Source: Aurantiacibacter poecillastricola
Lineage (GTDB): Bacteria; Pseudomonadota; Alphaproteobacteria; Sphingomonadales; Sphingomonadaceae
NCBI RefSeq assembly: GCF_030730945.1
Contig: NZ_JAVAMS010000001.1
Location: 1,240,001-1,304,000 of the forward strand
Reading direction: 5' to 3'
Length of the DNA stretch: 64,000 bases
How positions within the stretch are numbered: the first letter of the stretch is position 1; the number at the start of each line of letters is the position of its first letter. Under the pieces are notes generated by a model. That model was not told the DNA's origin, did no database searches, and saw only the letters and a list, made by a program, of their open reading frames with translations. Shown one piece after another: positions 1 through 8,602 of the stretch. The translations under genes and the position numbers were made by a program.

Positions 1-2
1 GC

Positions 3-77
3 AGGTTTGCCGAAAAGCATTTCATCAAGCACCACCATGCAAGGCTGCTTGAATGGTCGGCGAAAGACGCTGCCTGA
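3..77 (+). CDS. C-terminal fragment of an upstream gene, possibly mesX (DUF1852)
   Basis: The third frame is open from the window edge to a TGA at 75-77 and encodes a basic, aromatic tail containing FAEKHFIKHHHARLLEW. The stop lies 28 nt before the start of mesD. In bacteria that carry MesD-type methionine synthase, the DUF1852 protein MesX is normally the adjacent partner gene and is needed for its activity. Position, strand and character fit that, but only about 24 residues are visible, so the identity is inference. Confidence 0.45.
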   Translation, partial: RFAEKHFIKHHHARLLEWSAKDAA

Positions 78-105
78 CACCCTTCATCGCTCGAGGATGA
101 TAGCC

Positions 106-1149
106 ATGACAAGACTGCTGCCGACTTCGACAGCCGGAAGCCTGCCCAAGCCGTCCTGGCTGGCCGCGCCGGAACAACTCTGGTCACCCTGGAAGCTGCA
201 GGGAGAGGAACTGGTCGCCGGTCGGCAGGACGCGCTTCGCGTGACGCTGGCCGAACAGGACCGGGCGGGCATCGATATTGTCAGCGATGGCGAGCAGACC
301 CGCCAACACTTCGTCACCACCTTTATCGAACATCTCGACGGTGTCGATTTCGCACAGCGTGAGACGGTGAAGATCCGCAATCGCTATGACGCAAGCGTGC
401 CTACAGTCGTGGGCCCGGTGTCGCGCGAAACACCGGTGTTCGTCGAGGATGCAAGGTTTCTGCGGGCGCAGACCGAAAAGCCGATCAAATGGGCACTGCC
501 CGGTCCGATGACGATGGTCGATACGCTATACGATGCCCATTACAAAAGCCGGGAGAAACTCGCTTGGGAGTTCGCCGCCATCCTCAATCGGGAAGCCCGC
601 GAGCTTGAAGCTGCCGGAGTCGATATCGTTCAGTTCGACGAACCGGCATTCAACGTGTTCTTCGACGAAGTGAACGACTGGGGCATCGCTGCGCTCGAAA
701 GGGCAATCGAAGGACTGAAGTGTGAAACCGCGGTCCACATCTGCTACGGTTATGGCATCAAGGCCAATACCGACTGGAAGAAGACGCTCGGCTCACAGTG
801 GCGCGAGTACGAGCATACTTTCCCCAGGCTCATGGCCTCCGGGATCGATATGGTATCGCTTGAATGCCACAACTCGCACGTACCGCTCGAACTGATCGAA
901 CTCCTGCGCGGTAAGAAGGTGATGATCGGTGCGATCGATGTGGCAAGTTCTGCCATTGAAACGCCTGAAGAGGTAGCCTCCACCCTGAGGAAAGCTCTGC
1001 AATTCGTGGAAGCGGAAAAGCTCTATCCGTGCACCAATTGCGGCATGGCACCGCTTCCGCGGGATTTGGCCCGCCGCAAGCTCGCCGCGCTCAGCGCTGG
1101 TGCCGCCATTGTTCGCGGGGAACTGTCATTAGCTCTTGCCGCGGAGTAG
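106..1149 (+). CDS. mesD: Folate-independent methionine synthase, core MetE type (MesD)
   Basis: This 347-residue protein corresponds to the C-terminal catalytic half of cobalamin-independent methionine synthase and lacks the N-terminal folate-binding half. Zinc and homocysteine ligands are visible as H211 and C213 (HICYGYG), E253 (LECHNSH) and C312 (TNCGMAP). The opening TSTAGSLPKPSWL and the DGEQTRQHFVTTFIEHL stretch match the MesD family, which takes methyl groups from an unidentified donor in an oxygen- and MesX-dependent way. Start 106 is preferred because GAGG at 93-96 sits 9 nt upstream; an in-frame ATG at 97 is the alternative. The residues encoded before that look unrelated to the family. 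A fragment resembling the MesX tail lies just upstream. Confidence 0.85.
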   Translation: MTRLLPTSTAGSLPKPSWLAAPEQLWSPWKLQGEELVAGRQDALRVTLAEQDRAGIDIVSDGEQTRQHFVTTFIEHLDGVDFAQRETVKIRNRYDASVPTVVGPVSRETPVFVEDARFLRAQTEKPIKWALPGPMTMVDTLYDAHYKSREKLAWEFAAILNREARELEAAGVDIVQFDEPAFNVFFDEVNDWGIAALERAIEGLKCETAVHICYGYGIKANTDWKKTLGSQWREYEHTFPRLMASGIDMVSLECHNSHVPLELIELLRGKKVMIGAIDVASSAIETPEEVASTLRKALQFVEAEKLYPCTNCGMAPLPRDLARRKLAALSAGAAIVRGELSLALAAE

Positions 1150-1196
1150 GGGATCCAGCTTGAACGAGGTCCGCCTCGCATCGCGGCATCCCCTTT
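1149..1196 (+). terminator. Probable rho-independent terminator of mesD
   Basis: A nested hairpin begins at the mesD stop codon. The outer arms are GGGGAT (1149-1154) and ATCCCC (1188-1193), the inner arms CGAGG (1165-1169) and CCTCG (1174-1178), and TTT follows. The short U run makes it only moderately convincing. The rest of 1197-1382 shows no gene. Confidence 0.45.
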
Positions 1197-1382
1197 AGGT
1201 GATTGTTCGCAGACAGCTGAAGGTCACAGGGACGATTTACGCCAGCAGAACGCTCGTGCCGTTATCGAAAAAGTTTGGCATCGGCTCGAAGGTCGGAGAT
1301 CGCTGGGCTGGCTGACGCACTGGCGCACGGCGCTGCGTCGGTCGCCAAATGGAAGGGTAGGGCGCCCATCGTTGACCGGAAA

Positions 1383-1458
1383 TGGTGCCGCTTACAGGAC
1401 TCGAACCTGTGACCCCATCATTACGAATGATGTGCTCTACCAACTGAGCTAAAGCGGC
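1383..1458 (-). tRNA. tRNA-Thr (anticodon CGU)
   Basis: The minus strand folds into a cloverleaf. The acceptor arms are GCCGCTT and AAGCGGC with discriminator A and an encoded CCA at 1383-1385. The D-arm contains TTTAGCTCAGTTGGTAGAGC and the T-loop contains GGTTCGAGTCC. The anticodon stem CATCA/TGATG closes a seven-base loop TTCGTAA, giving anticodon CGU, which reads ACG. Length is 76 nt including CCA. Confidence 0.97.
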
Positions 1459-1518
1459 ATTCCGACACCGCCCTTAATATTCCCCATGCCGCTCGGCAAC
1501 GGGCAAGTTCAAGGGTAG

Positions 1519-1592
1519 TGGAGGCCCGAGCCGGAATCGAACCGGCGTGCAAGGATTTGCAGTCCTCTGCGTAACCACTCCGCCATCGGGCC
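1519..1592 (-). tRNA. tRNA-Cys (anticodon GCA)
   Basis: The minus strand gives acceptor arms GGCCCGA and TCGGGCC, a T-loop GGTTCGATTCC, and an anticodon loop CTGCAAA with anticodon GCA. The discriminator is U, as expected for cysteine tRNA, and CCA is encoded at 1519-1521. It lies 60 nt from tRNA-Thr on the same strand and is probably cotranscribed with it. Length is 74 nt. Confidence 0.97.
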
Positions 1593-1736
1593 GGAAGGGC
1601 GGGCAACTAGCTGCTGTTGGCCGCTTGTGCAATGGTTTCTTCAGCCGCATTGCATCCTTTGCCGGAGCCTTCTGCCTCGTCCCTGCGTTGGGAGCGTTGT
1701 GACCGGGCGGCACGCGCCTGTGGCAAGAGGGAGTTC

Positions 1737-3461
1737 ATGGCAGGCAAGGCACTCGTTCCCCGGTTCGGCTGGCTCACCTCAATCGGCGGGAAAGACCTGT
1801 TGAAGGACGGCATAGCGGGCGTCATTCTCTCCATTCTGCTGGTGCCGCAGGCCATGGCCTATGCCCAGCTTGCCGGCCTGCCGCCGCAGATGGGCCTCTA
1901 CGCCGCGATGACGCCGCCGTTGCTCTACGCGGTGTTTGGGACCAGTCCCTACGTCTCCGTCGGCCCTGTGGCGCTCGTCTCGCTGATCGTTGCCGAGGCC
2001 AGCGGCGCTGCGGGTGGCGATCCCATGTCCACCGTTGCCATCATCGCGATCGAGGCGGGATTGATCCTGCTGGTGGTCGGCGCAATCGGGCTGGGGCGGC
2101 TGGTGAATTTCGTGAGCGAGCCCGCCATGCTTGGCTTCACTGCCGCTGCCGCCTTCCTGATCGCGGCGAGCCAGCTACCACCTCTGCTCGGCCTCGATAC
2201 CGAGCGGGCCGGCGACCTTCCCACCGCCCTTGGCCTGCTGTGGAGCGCGTTGCCCGATACGAGTATGCCCACCGCCGTGATTGGTGGAAGCGCGCTGGTT
2301 GCCCTGCTGGTTGTTCACCGCTTTGCAGCACCACTCCTGTGGAAGGCCGGGCTGCATCCCCCCTGGCGTCAGGCGGTGGCGAAGTCGTTCCCACTGCTCA
2401 TCATCGTGGGGGCCGCGCTTGCTGCAGCGAGCTACAACGGCACGGTGCCCACGGTAGAAGCGGTGCAGCCGCAATTGCCCAAACTGCCGCAATTCGGGTC
2501 CATCGACCTGTGGATCGCCGTTCTGCCGAGCGCGGCGGCGGTGGCAATCATCGTTTTCGTAACCGCTACCGCGGTTGCCAAGTCGCTGGCAGGCACCGAT
2601 CGCAGCGGCCTCGATACCAGCCGCGAGGCGGTGGCACTGGGCGCGGGCAATATCGTTGCTGCCCTCAGCGGTGGCTATGCGGTGGGCGCAAGTCTGAGTC
2701 GCTCGGCGCTGGTGGAAGAGAGCGGAGCACGCTCCCCGCTCGCTTCGGTGGTAGGCGCGCTGGTGGTGCTCGCGACGCTGCTGTTCCTCGCGCCCCTGCT
2801 CGCCTACCTGCCGCGCACTGCCCTTGCGGCGCTTGTGATCAGCGCGGTCTTTGGCCTGATCAAGCCCAAGGAAATCAAGTCGATCTGGGGGCATGATCGG
2901 TTGGAAGGCTATATCGTAGTAGCGGCCTTCCTGGCCACGCTGGTGCTGGGCGTGCGGCTGGGATTGGCGATCGGCGCGGGGCTTAGCGTCGCGCATTTCA
3001 TGTGGTTCTCTTCGGTGCCCCGCGTCACGCGTATTGGCAGCGACGACGGCGGTGCGTCGTTCCGTTCGGTCGACCGGGATGACGTCGAGATCATCACCCT
3101 GCCGGTGCTCGGCATCCGTATCGACCGTTCAATCTATTTCGGCAATGCGGAGTTCGTGGAGGAGCAGATATTCAAGCTGATTAACCGCCACGACAATGTC
3201 GAATGCGTGGTGCTCGACATGCGCGCGGTGAACGGCGTGGATGCCAGCGGCTGCGCGATGCTCCGGCGGCTGGCCGAGCGATTCGAGCTCGCCGAAATGC
3301 AACTGCATTTCGCCGCCGCTCACCAGCCTGTGGTGGAGAAGCTGAAGTCGCTCGACCGCAGCGTGTGCCAGTTCCACCGCACGGTGCAGGAGGCGGTCGG
3401 CTCCTGCGGTGTCAGTCTGGACGAAGTCAACGATGATGATGTAGGCATCTGGCCACGATAA
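1737..3461 (+). CDS. SulP-family anion (sulfate-type) permease with STAS domain
   Basis: This 574-residue inner-membrane transporter belongs to the SLC26/SulP family. The N-terminal part carries the family signature around VPQAMAYAQLAGLPPQMGLYAA, followed by about 12 hydrophobic segments to about residue 420. The rest is a cytoplasmic STAS domain, visible as YFGNAEFVEEQIF and the VVLDMRAVNGVDASG stretch. The family moves sulfate, bicarbonate or other anions; the substrate cannot be read here. Start 1737 is chosen because AGAGGGAG lies 4 nt upstream and the preceding in-frame residues are not membrane-protein-like. The reading frame is open upstream to 1617. The neighbouring tRNA-Cys and methionine synthase are only thematically linked. 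Confidence 0.88.
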   Translation: MAGKALVPRFGWLTSIGGKDLLKDGIAGVILSILLVPQAMAYAQLAGLPPQMGLYAAMTPPLLYAVFGTSPYVSVGPVALVSLIVAEASGAAGGDPMSTVAIIAIEAGLILLVVGAIGLGRLVNFVSEPAMLGFTAAAAFLIAASQLPPLLGLDTERAGDLPTALGLLWSALPDTSMPTAVIGGSALVALLVVHRFAAPLLWKAGLHPPWRQAVAKSFPLLIIVGAALAAASYNGTVPTVEAVQPQLPKLPQFGSIDLWIAVLPSAAAVAIIVFVTATAVAKSLAGTDRSGLDTSREAVALGAGNIVAALSGGYAVGASLSRSALVEESGARSPLASVVGALVVLATLLFLAPLLAYLPRTALAALVISAVFGLIKPKEIKSIWGHDRLEGYIVVAAFLATLVLGVRLGLAIGAGLSVAHFMWFSSVPRVTRIGSDDGGASFRSVDRDDVEIITLPVLGIRIDRSIYFGNAEFVEEQIFKLINRHDNVECVVLDMRAVNGVDASGCAMLRRLAERFELAEMQLHFAAAHQPVVEKLKSLDRSVCQFHRTVQEAVGSCGVSLDEVNDDDVGIWPR

Positions 3462-3484
3462 CGTGTTTCGCGGGAGAACAGCGC

Positions 3485-4966
3485 GTGGCGAACGACAAGC
3501 CGACAATGCAGCGGATCGAGGGTCACAAGGAAGAGCGCTTCCTTGGCTCCGACGTGTTTTCCAGCGACAGCCGCAACCTGCCCCCGCCCAATGGCACGGG
3601 CACGGTGCGCGAGGATGCGCGCGATATCGACATCTACCACAAGTGCGACGTCGCCGTGATCGGTGGCGGTCCTGCTGGATGTGCGGCGGCCTGGGCGGCG
3701 GCGCAAGCAGGCGCGGATGTGTGCCTGCTGGAGCGCTACAATTGCCTTGGCGGGCTTTCCACCGGCGGCCTTGTCATGTGGATCGACCGCATGACCGACT
3801 GGCAAGGCAACCACGTAATCCAGGGCTATGCCCGCCATTTCATCGACCGCATGCCGCCCGAGGGGGTTGCCGGGCCGCCGCGCGCGGATTGGGGCAGCGA
3901 CGATCCGGTGAAGGCCGGCTACTGGGGCCAGCGCACCACGGCCTTTCATGGCATCGTGCAATGGGCTCCCACGCTCGATCCGGAGCGGATGAAACTCAAC
4001 AATCAGGAAATGCTGCTGGAGGCGGGCGTGCGCATCGTTTTCCACGCCTGGGCTGCGCGCCCGCTAGTGGAGGACGGCGCCGCGAAAGGCGCGGTGTTCG
4101 AGAGCAAGATGGGCCGCAATGCGCTGATGGCGAAGGTGGTGATCGACACCACCGGCGATGGCGACATGTTCGCCCGTGCAGGCGCCGAATATGAAGACGA
4201 TATCGAGGAAGGCGACGTCCACCACTCTATGAATACCGGCTGGGTGCTGGGCGGGGTGGACATGGATCGCTGGATCGACTGGAAAGTCCACCATCCGGAC
4301 GAGCTTCGTGCATTCATGGAACGCGGGCGCGAGGAGCTGGGCTATTTCCAGACGCCATACGTCAGTTGGCGGCCCGATATCGCGCTGTTCCTCGGTCCCC
4401 GGCAGAGTGGACTCTCCGCGCTGGATGTCGACGACCAGACCGAGGTGGAAATCCGCAGCCACCGCTTGATGGAAGGGCACTCCCAGTTTTTCCGCCGCCA
4501 TGCTCCCGGATTTGAGAATGTCTACAGCCTGCAGAGCGCCAGCCAACTTGGCGTGCGCCACACGCGGCGGCTGGCAGGTGTCGGCAAGGTATTGCGCAGC
4601 CACTGGGCGGAGTCCGACCCGCTATCCGACGAGATCGGTGTTTCGCCTTCGCTTAGCCCCAAATTCCCGGTTGTCTCGGTCGGCTACGGATCTCTGGTGC
4701 CACGCGCGCTGGATGGCCTGCTGGTGGGAGGTCGGCACATCAGCTGCGATGCCAATTCCCACGGTTTCATGCGCGAGATCCCGCAATGCTGGCTCACCGG
4801 ACAAGCAGCGGGCGTGGGCGCCGCGTTGGCGGCGGACCAGGGCGTGCAGCCGCGCGAGGTTGATGTCGATGCCATCCGCAAGGTGCTGCGCGAGCAGGGC
4901 GCGCATCTGCATGATGACGAGGCCGTTGCAGCGGTTCGCCGGGCCGAGACGGTTCCGGCGCAATAG
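3485..4966 (+). CDS. FAD-dependent oxidoreductase (FAD_oxidored type)
   Basis: This 493-residue flavoprotein starts at GTG 3485 with GGGAGA 8 nt upstream. The Rossmann FAD-binding motif is at residues 55-65 (DVAVIGGGPAG) and is followed by an acidic strand end at about residue 83 (LLERYNCLGG). A second FAD-contacting segment near the C terminus reads DGLLVGGRHISCD and ends with the GQAAGVGAALA helix. This architecture matches a family of FAD enzymes of mostly unknown substrate found near sugar and sugar-acid genes. It starts 24 nt after the SulP stop and may share its transcript. The IlvD-family dehydratase and MFS carrier that follow on the other strand could belong to the same metabolism, but nothing proves it. 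Confidence 0.75.
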   Translation: MANDKPTMQRIEGHKEERFLGSDVFSSDSRNLPPPNGTGTVREDARDIDIYHKCDVAVIGGGPAGCAAAWAAAQAGADVCLLERYNCLGGLSTGGLVMWIDRMTDWQGNHVIQGYARHFIDRMPPEGVAGPPRADWGSDDPVKAGYWGQRTTAFHGIVQWAPTLDPERMKLNNQEMLLEAGVRIVFHAWAARPLVEDGAAKGAVFESKMGRNALMAKVVIDTTGDGDMFARAGAEYEDDIEEGDVHHSMNTGWVLGGVDMDRWIDWKVHHPDELRAFMERGREELGYFQTPYVSWRPDIALFLGPRQSGLSALDVDDQTEVEIRSHRLMEGHSQFFRRHAPGFENVYSLQSASQLGVRHTRRLAGVGKVLRSHWAESDPLSDEIGVSPSLSPKFPVVSVGYGSLVPRALDGLLVGGRHISCDANSHGFMREIPQCWLTGQAAGVGAALAADQGVQPREVDVDAIRKVLREQGAHLHDDEAVAAVRRAETVPAQ

Positions 4967-5080
4967 CGAGGCCAACCTATGCAAGCGATTGGTAAATCGC
5001 TTCTTAGGCAGCGCCTTGAAGGGCTGTTAAACATCTTGCGGCTAGGGTTCGGCTTTCAACCGGATGAAGGCTTTTCACCC

Positions 5081-5368
5081 ATGGTCACTGACATGAAGGA
5101 TCGCCGCGAGTGGGTGCGGATGAAGTGCCGTGCGCGTTCCGGACGCACGGCCGAGATGAAGGTGCTCGACATCTCCGCCGGCGGGACGATGGTGGAATAT
5201 CACGGCTGGTCAGCCCAGCCGGGAGAGCGCATCCTCGCCACACTGCCAGGGCTGGAGCCGCAACCCGCAACGCTGGTGTGGGCCGAGGACGAGCGCGCAG
5301 GCATCGCCTTCGAAGTGCCGCTGCATGAAACCGTGCTCGACCGCTATGTGGCGCTGGTGAAGGGCTAA
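5081..5368 (+). CDS. PilZ domain protein
   Basis: This is a small protein of 95 residues from the ATG at 5081; the frame is open upstream to an ATG at 4979 (129 residues). A PilZ c-di-GMP-binding pattern is visible: an arginine-rich N-terminal segment RREWVRMKCRAR and then DISAGG, matching the D/NxSxxG motif. Start 5081 is preferred because the PilZ domain begins right after it and AAGG lies 10 nt upstream, but the longer form is possible. Such single-domain PilZ proteins act as c-di-GMP effectors in motility or envelope control. No target is evident in the neighbourhood. Confidence 0.7.
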   Translation: MVTDMKDRREWVRMKCRARSGRTAEMKVLDISAGGTMVEYHGWSAQPGERILATLPGLEPQPATLVWAEDERAGIAFEVPLHETVLDRYVALVKG

Positions 5369-5372
5369 GCGG

Positions 5373-7034
5373 CTACTTCTTTTCCGGCACCAGCACGCCG
5401 CCGGTGCGCATGGGGCGAACGGCATCGCGGAAGTTTGCAAGATAGCCCGTCGCCTCGACGCGCAGGCCCGGTCCGCTGCGTCCTGCCAGTTCCTCGGCGG
5501 GCACGTCCAGATCGAGGCTGCGGTTCTTCACCGAGACGCGCACGGTGTCGCCATCCCGGACCAAGCCGATCGGTGCGCCGTCCTCGGCTGCTTCGGGTGA
5601 GACTTCCGCGACGGTCAGGCCTTTCAGGCAAAGGCCCGATAACTGGCCGTCGGTGACGAAGGCGGTCGTCTTCGCAAGGCCCGCTGCATCGAGCGCGAAG
5701 AGAATTAGCGATGCTCCGCCGCCCATGGCTGGCCCGCCGCGCAGGCCCTGGTTGCGGGCTATGACGACGTCGCCTTCCTTGATCTCTCCCGCCTCGATGG
5801 CGGCCATGCAGCTTTGCGTATCCTCGAACACGCGGGCGGTGCCGGTGAATTCCTCCGGACGCGAGCCGTCGCGGATGCCGAGGCGTACCACCGCGGTATC
5901 GGCGAGGGTGCCCGAGAGGATGGCGATGGTGGGGCCATCGCTGAAAGCCGCATCGAGCGGCTGGATCACATCCGGACCGGGTATCTCGTATCCCGCGAGA
6001 TTCTCGGCCAGCGTCTTGCCAGTACAGGTGAGCGCGTCGGGGCTGATCCTTCCCTCCAGCCGCTTGAGCACGGCCTGCGCGCCGCCCGCATCCTCGAACT
6101 GCTCGATCCGCACCGCGCCGGTAGGGCGCACGGGGGAGAGCAGGGGAACGTCGCTGAATTCCTCCATCAGGGCGAAGATGTCGACGCCGTTCTCAGCCTC
6201 GATGGAGGTGGCCTGCATGTGCTTGATGGCGTTGATCGAGCCGCCCACGGCCAGCAGCGTGGCGACGGCGTTGCGGAAGGCCTCTGGCGTCAGGATCTGG
6301 CGCGGCAGGAGCTGTTCGTGCACCATTTCCACGATGCGCCGCCCGGCGGCGCGGGCATTTTCCTGCATCTTCGGACTGTTGGCGCGCACCGGCGCATGGC
6401 CCGGCAGGCACATGCCGAGCGCCTCCACTACCGAATGCATGGTGTTGGCCGTTGCCATGCCCGCGCATACGCCCGGACCCATGATGGCGTTCTCGGCCAT
6501 GTCGGGGATGGGGAACTTGGGCTCCTTGCCGAAGATCGCGCCGACCTGCCCGGACCAGACATCCTCCACGTCCACCGGTTCGCCGTCGATCTCGCCAGCC
6601 TGCTGGTAGCCGCCGATCACGAGGATGGTGGGAATGTTGAGCCGCGCCGCCGCCATCAGGTGCCCCGGCGGCGTCTTGTCGCAGCTGGTGAGGCAGATCA
6701 TGCCGTCGAGCAGCGCGGCTTCCACCTGCACCTCGATATCGTTGGCAATGATGTCGCGCCCTGCCAGGATATAGCTGCCCGACCTGTTCGCACCGGTGAT
6801 GAAATCCGACGGAGCGGCCGTGCGCACCTCGAAGGGCACACCGCCTGCCGCGCGGATCTCCTCCTTCACCATCTTCGCGATGCCATCGAGATGGGCGTAG
6901 CAGATCGCCAGTTCGCTGGAGGAATTCACCACTGCGATCTTGGGCTTTTCCATGTCCTCCTGCGAGAGGCCAAGCGCCTTCCAGTTGGCACGGCGACCGG
7001 GATTGTTCGCGGCGAGCGAGCGCAGCTTGGCCAT
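5373..7034 (-). CDS. IlvD/Edd-family dehydratase (sugar-acid or dihydroxy-acid dehydratase)
   Basis: The 553-residue protein belongs to the IlvD/Edd iron-sulfur dehydratase family. Expected Fe-S cysteines are present in ELAICYAHLDG, in LTSCDKTPPGHLMAAARL, and in GVCAGMATANTM. The GGPAMGG and VTDGQLSG motifs of the C-terminal swivel domain are also visible. Sequence character is nearer the sugar-acid dehydratase branch than housekeeping IlvD, so I do not assign ilvD. It lies 10 nt downstream of an MFS gene on the same strand, so the pair may import and dehydrate one substrate, for example an aldonate. The start is supported by AGGAG 9 nt upstream. Confidence 0.75.
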   Translation of the reverse strand: MAKLRSLAANNPGRRANWKALGLSQEDMEKPKIAVVNSSSELAICYAHLDGIAKMVKEEIRAAGGVPFEVRTAAPSDFITGANRSGSYILAGRDIIANDIEVQVEAALLDGMICLTSCDKTPPGHLMAAARLNIPTILVIGGYQQAGEIDGEPVDVEDVWSGQVGAIFGKEPKFPIPDMAENAIMGPGVCAGMATANTMHSVVEALGMCLPGHAPVRANSPKMQENARAAGRRIVEMVHEQLLPRQILTPEAFRNAVATLLAVGGSINAIKHMQATSIEAENGVDIFALMEEFSDVPLLSPVRPTGAVRIEQFEDAGGAQAVLKRLEGRISPDALTCTGKTLAENLAGYEIPGPDVIQPLDAAFSDGPTIAILSGTLADTAVVRLGIRDGSRPEEFTGTARVFEDTQSCMAAIEAGEIKEGDVVIARNQGLRGGPAMGGGASLILFALDAAGLAKTTAFVTDGQLSGLCLKGLTVAEVSPEAAEDGAPIGLVRDGDTVRVSVKNRSLDLDVPAEELAGRSGPGLRVEATGYLANFRDAVRPMRTGGVLVPEKK

Positions 7035-7043
7035 TCGAGGCTC

Positions 7044-8483
7044 CTATTCAGCGGGTTGGGCGGATGGTTTTGCTTCGGCGGACCTGTCGTCTGCCGGTGG
7101 AGCGTTTTCCTGGCTCTGCGGCAGGCGCTTGGCGAAATGGGCGAGGGCGGTGATGCACACGACGATCCCGGCAAGGCACATGGCGGTGAAGACATAGCCT
7201 TCGCGCGCACCACTTGCCCCCTGCAGGAAGCCTGCCATGGAGCCGATCATGGGCGCGGCCACCGCGCCGAACTTGGCCATGAAGCTGGCCCAGCCCCCAC
7301 CGAAGCTGCGCACCGCGCTGGGGTAGTAGATACTGGTGATGGAGATTACCGCCGCATGGCCTGCTCCCACGAAGATCGCGCCGATCAGCAGCGTGGCAGC
7401 CAGCTCCGTCCCGCCCGCGACATAGCCGAAGCCCACCAGCAGCACGATGGGAATGCCGATCAGTGGGGCGAGCGCGATCCAGCCCGGCCCGCGCCGCTCG
7501 GTCAAAGCGAGCAGCGCCACCCCGGCAATCGCCCCCGCCATGCCGCTGGCTGCCGAGAGCCACGCCGCATCGGTTCGCGCCAGGCCAAGGTTTTCCATGA
7601 AGATCACCCCATAGGCATTCTTCAGGTAGATCGCGATGCTGGAGAAGAAGTAGGCTCCCCAGATCAGCGGGGTGACGAAGGCAAGGGCTCCGACGAACAG
7701 CTCGCGGAACTTGGCGAAGGGGTTCTCGCTGGTGGTCGCCTTGCGCTCGTCGCTGAGGGTGAAGTGGGTATAGCCTGAAAGGTCCGCCTTCCGGTCGAAG
7801 CGGGAAAGTGTTTCCGCGATGCGGCGCGGCGACTTTTCCTTCGCGGCCAGCCAGCGCGCGCTTTCGGGCAAAGTGAAAAGCAGGACGAGCGCGAAAACCC
7901 CGGTCATCGCGCCGCAGACCCAGAAGATGCCCTGCCAGCCCAGCACCGGCGCCGTCCAGTTGGCAATGGGTGCGGCGGACGATGCTCCGAAACTGAAGCC
8001 CAGCATGATGATGGTAACCGAGGTAGAGCGCATGGCCTTGGGCATGCTCTCGATACTGAGCGCCCAGACCGGGGCGAGAAGCCCGCCGATGGCGAAGCCC
8101 GAAATGAAGCGCAGGGCGATCAGCATTTCCGGAGTGCTGGCAAAACCCACGAGACTTGTCAGAACCGCGCTGCCGATGGTGCAGGTGATGATGACGGGCC
8201 GCCGACCGAACACGTCGCCCAGATAGGCGCCGAACAGCGAGCCTATCATCTGGCCAAGGAAAGCGGCGGAGGTGATGAGCCCGGTCGTGGTATCGTCGAT
8301 CCCCCATTCGTCGCGGATGTAGGGGAGGGCATAGGGCAGGGCCGTGAAGTCTTGCCCGTCGAAGAAGGTGACGAAGCTGCACAGCATCAGCAGGTAGGCG
8401 TGATAGCGGTTGAAGCCGCGCTCGTGCAGGAATTGCGCTACGTCCAGCGTTCTGCCGCCGGCTGTTCCTGGCGATGACGCCAT
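7044..8483 (-). CDS. MFS transporter (metabolite:H+ symporter type)
   Basis: A 479-residue, 12-segment major facilitator carrier. The first segments contain FFDGQDFTALPYALPYI and the loop signature GDVFGRRPVI between TM2 and TM3, typical of acid/sugar proton symporters. A soluble loop of about 70 residues separates the two six-helix halves. The C terminus is charged and proline-rich. AGAGGA lies 10 nt before the ATG. It is the first gene of a two-gene unit with the IlvD-family dehydratase, so it probably imports that enzyme's substrate; the substrate is unknown. Confidence 0.8.
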   Translation of the reverse strand: MASSPGTAGGRTLDVAQFLHERGFNRYHAYLLMLCSFVTFFDGQDFTALPYALPYIRDEWGIDDTTTGLITSAAFLGQMIGSLFGAYLGDVFGRRPVIITCTIGSAVLTSLVGFASTPEMLIALRFISGFAIGGLLAPVWALSIESMPKAMRSTSVTIIMLGFSFGASSAAPIANWTAPVLGWQGIFWVCGAMTGVFALVLLFTLPESARWLAAKEKSPRRIAETLSRFDRKADLSGYTHFTLSDERKATTSENPFAKFRELFVGALAFVTPLIWGAYFFSSIAIYLKNAYGVIFMENLGLARTDAAWLSAASGMAGAIAGVALLALTERRGPGWIALAPLIGIPIVLLVGFGYVAGGTELAATLLIGAIFVGAGHAAVISITSIYYPSAVRSFGGGWASFMAKFGAVAAPMIGSMAGFLQGASGAREGYVFTAMCLAGIVVCITALAHFAKRLPQSQENAPPADDRSAEAKPSAQPAE

Positions 8484-8602
8484 AGTCGCTGATCCTCTAC
8501 CCGGTTGATTTTGTCCGGGAGAGCCTAAACCGCAAAACCCCTGCGCGCCAGCCCCTGTATTCGCCTGCCTGAATCAGCGAGACCGGGAGCCCCGGCAAGC
8601 CG

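Noticed and set aside
7..105. N-terminal extension of mesD
   Set aside because: The residues do not resemble the family, and the region is better explained by the end of an upstream gene in another frame.
1383..1592. tRNA pair as an integration site
   Set aside because: No integrase, direct repeat of a tRNA 3' end, or foreign-looking genes lie next to it.
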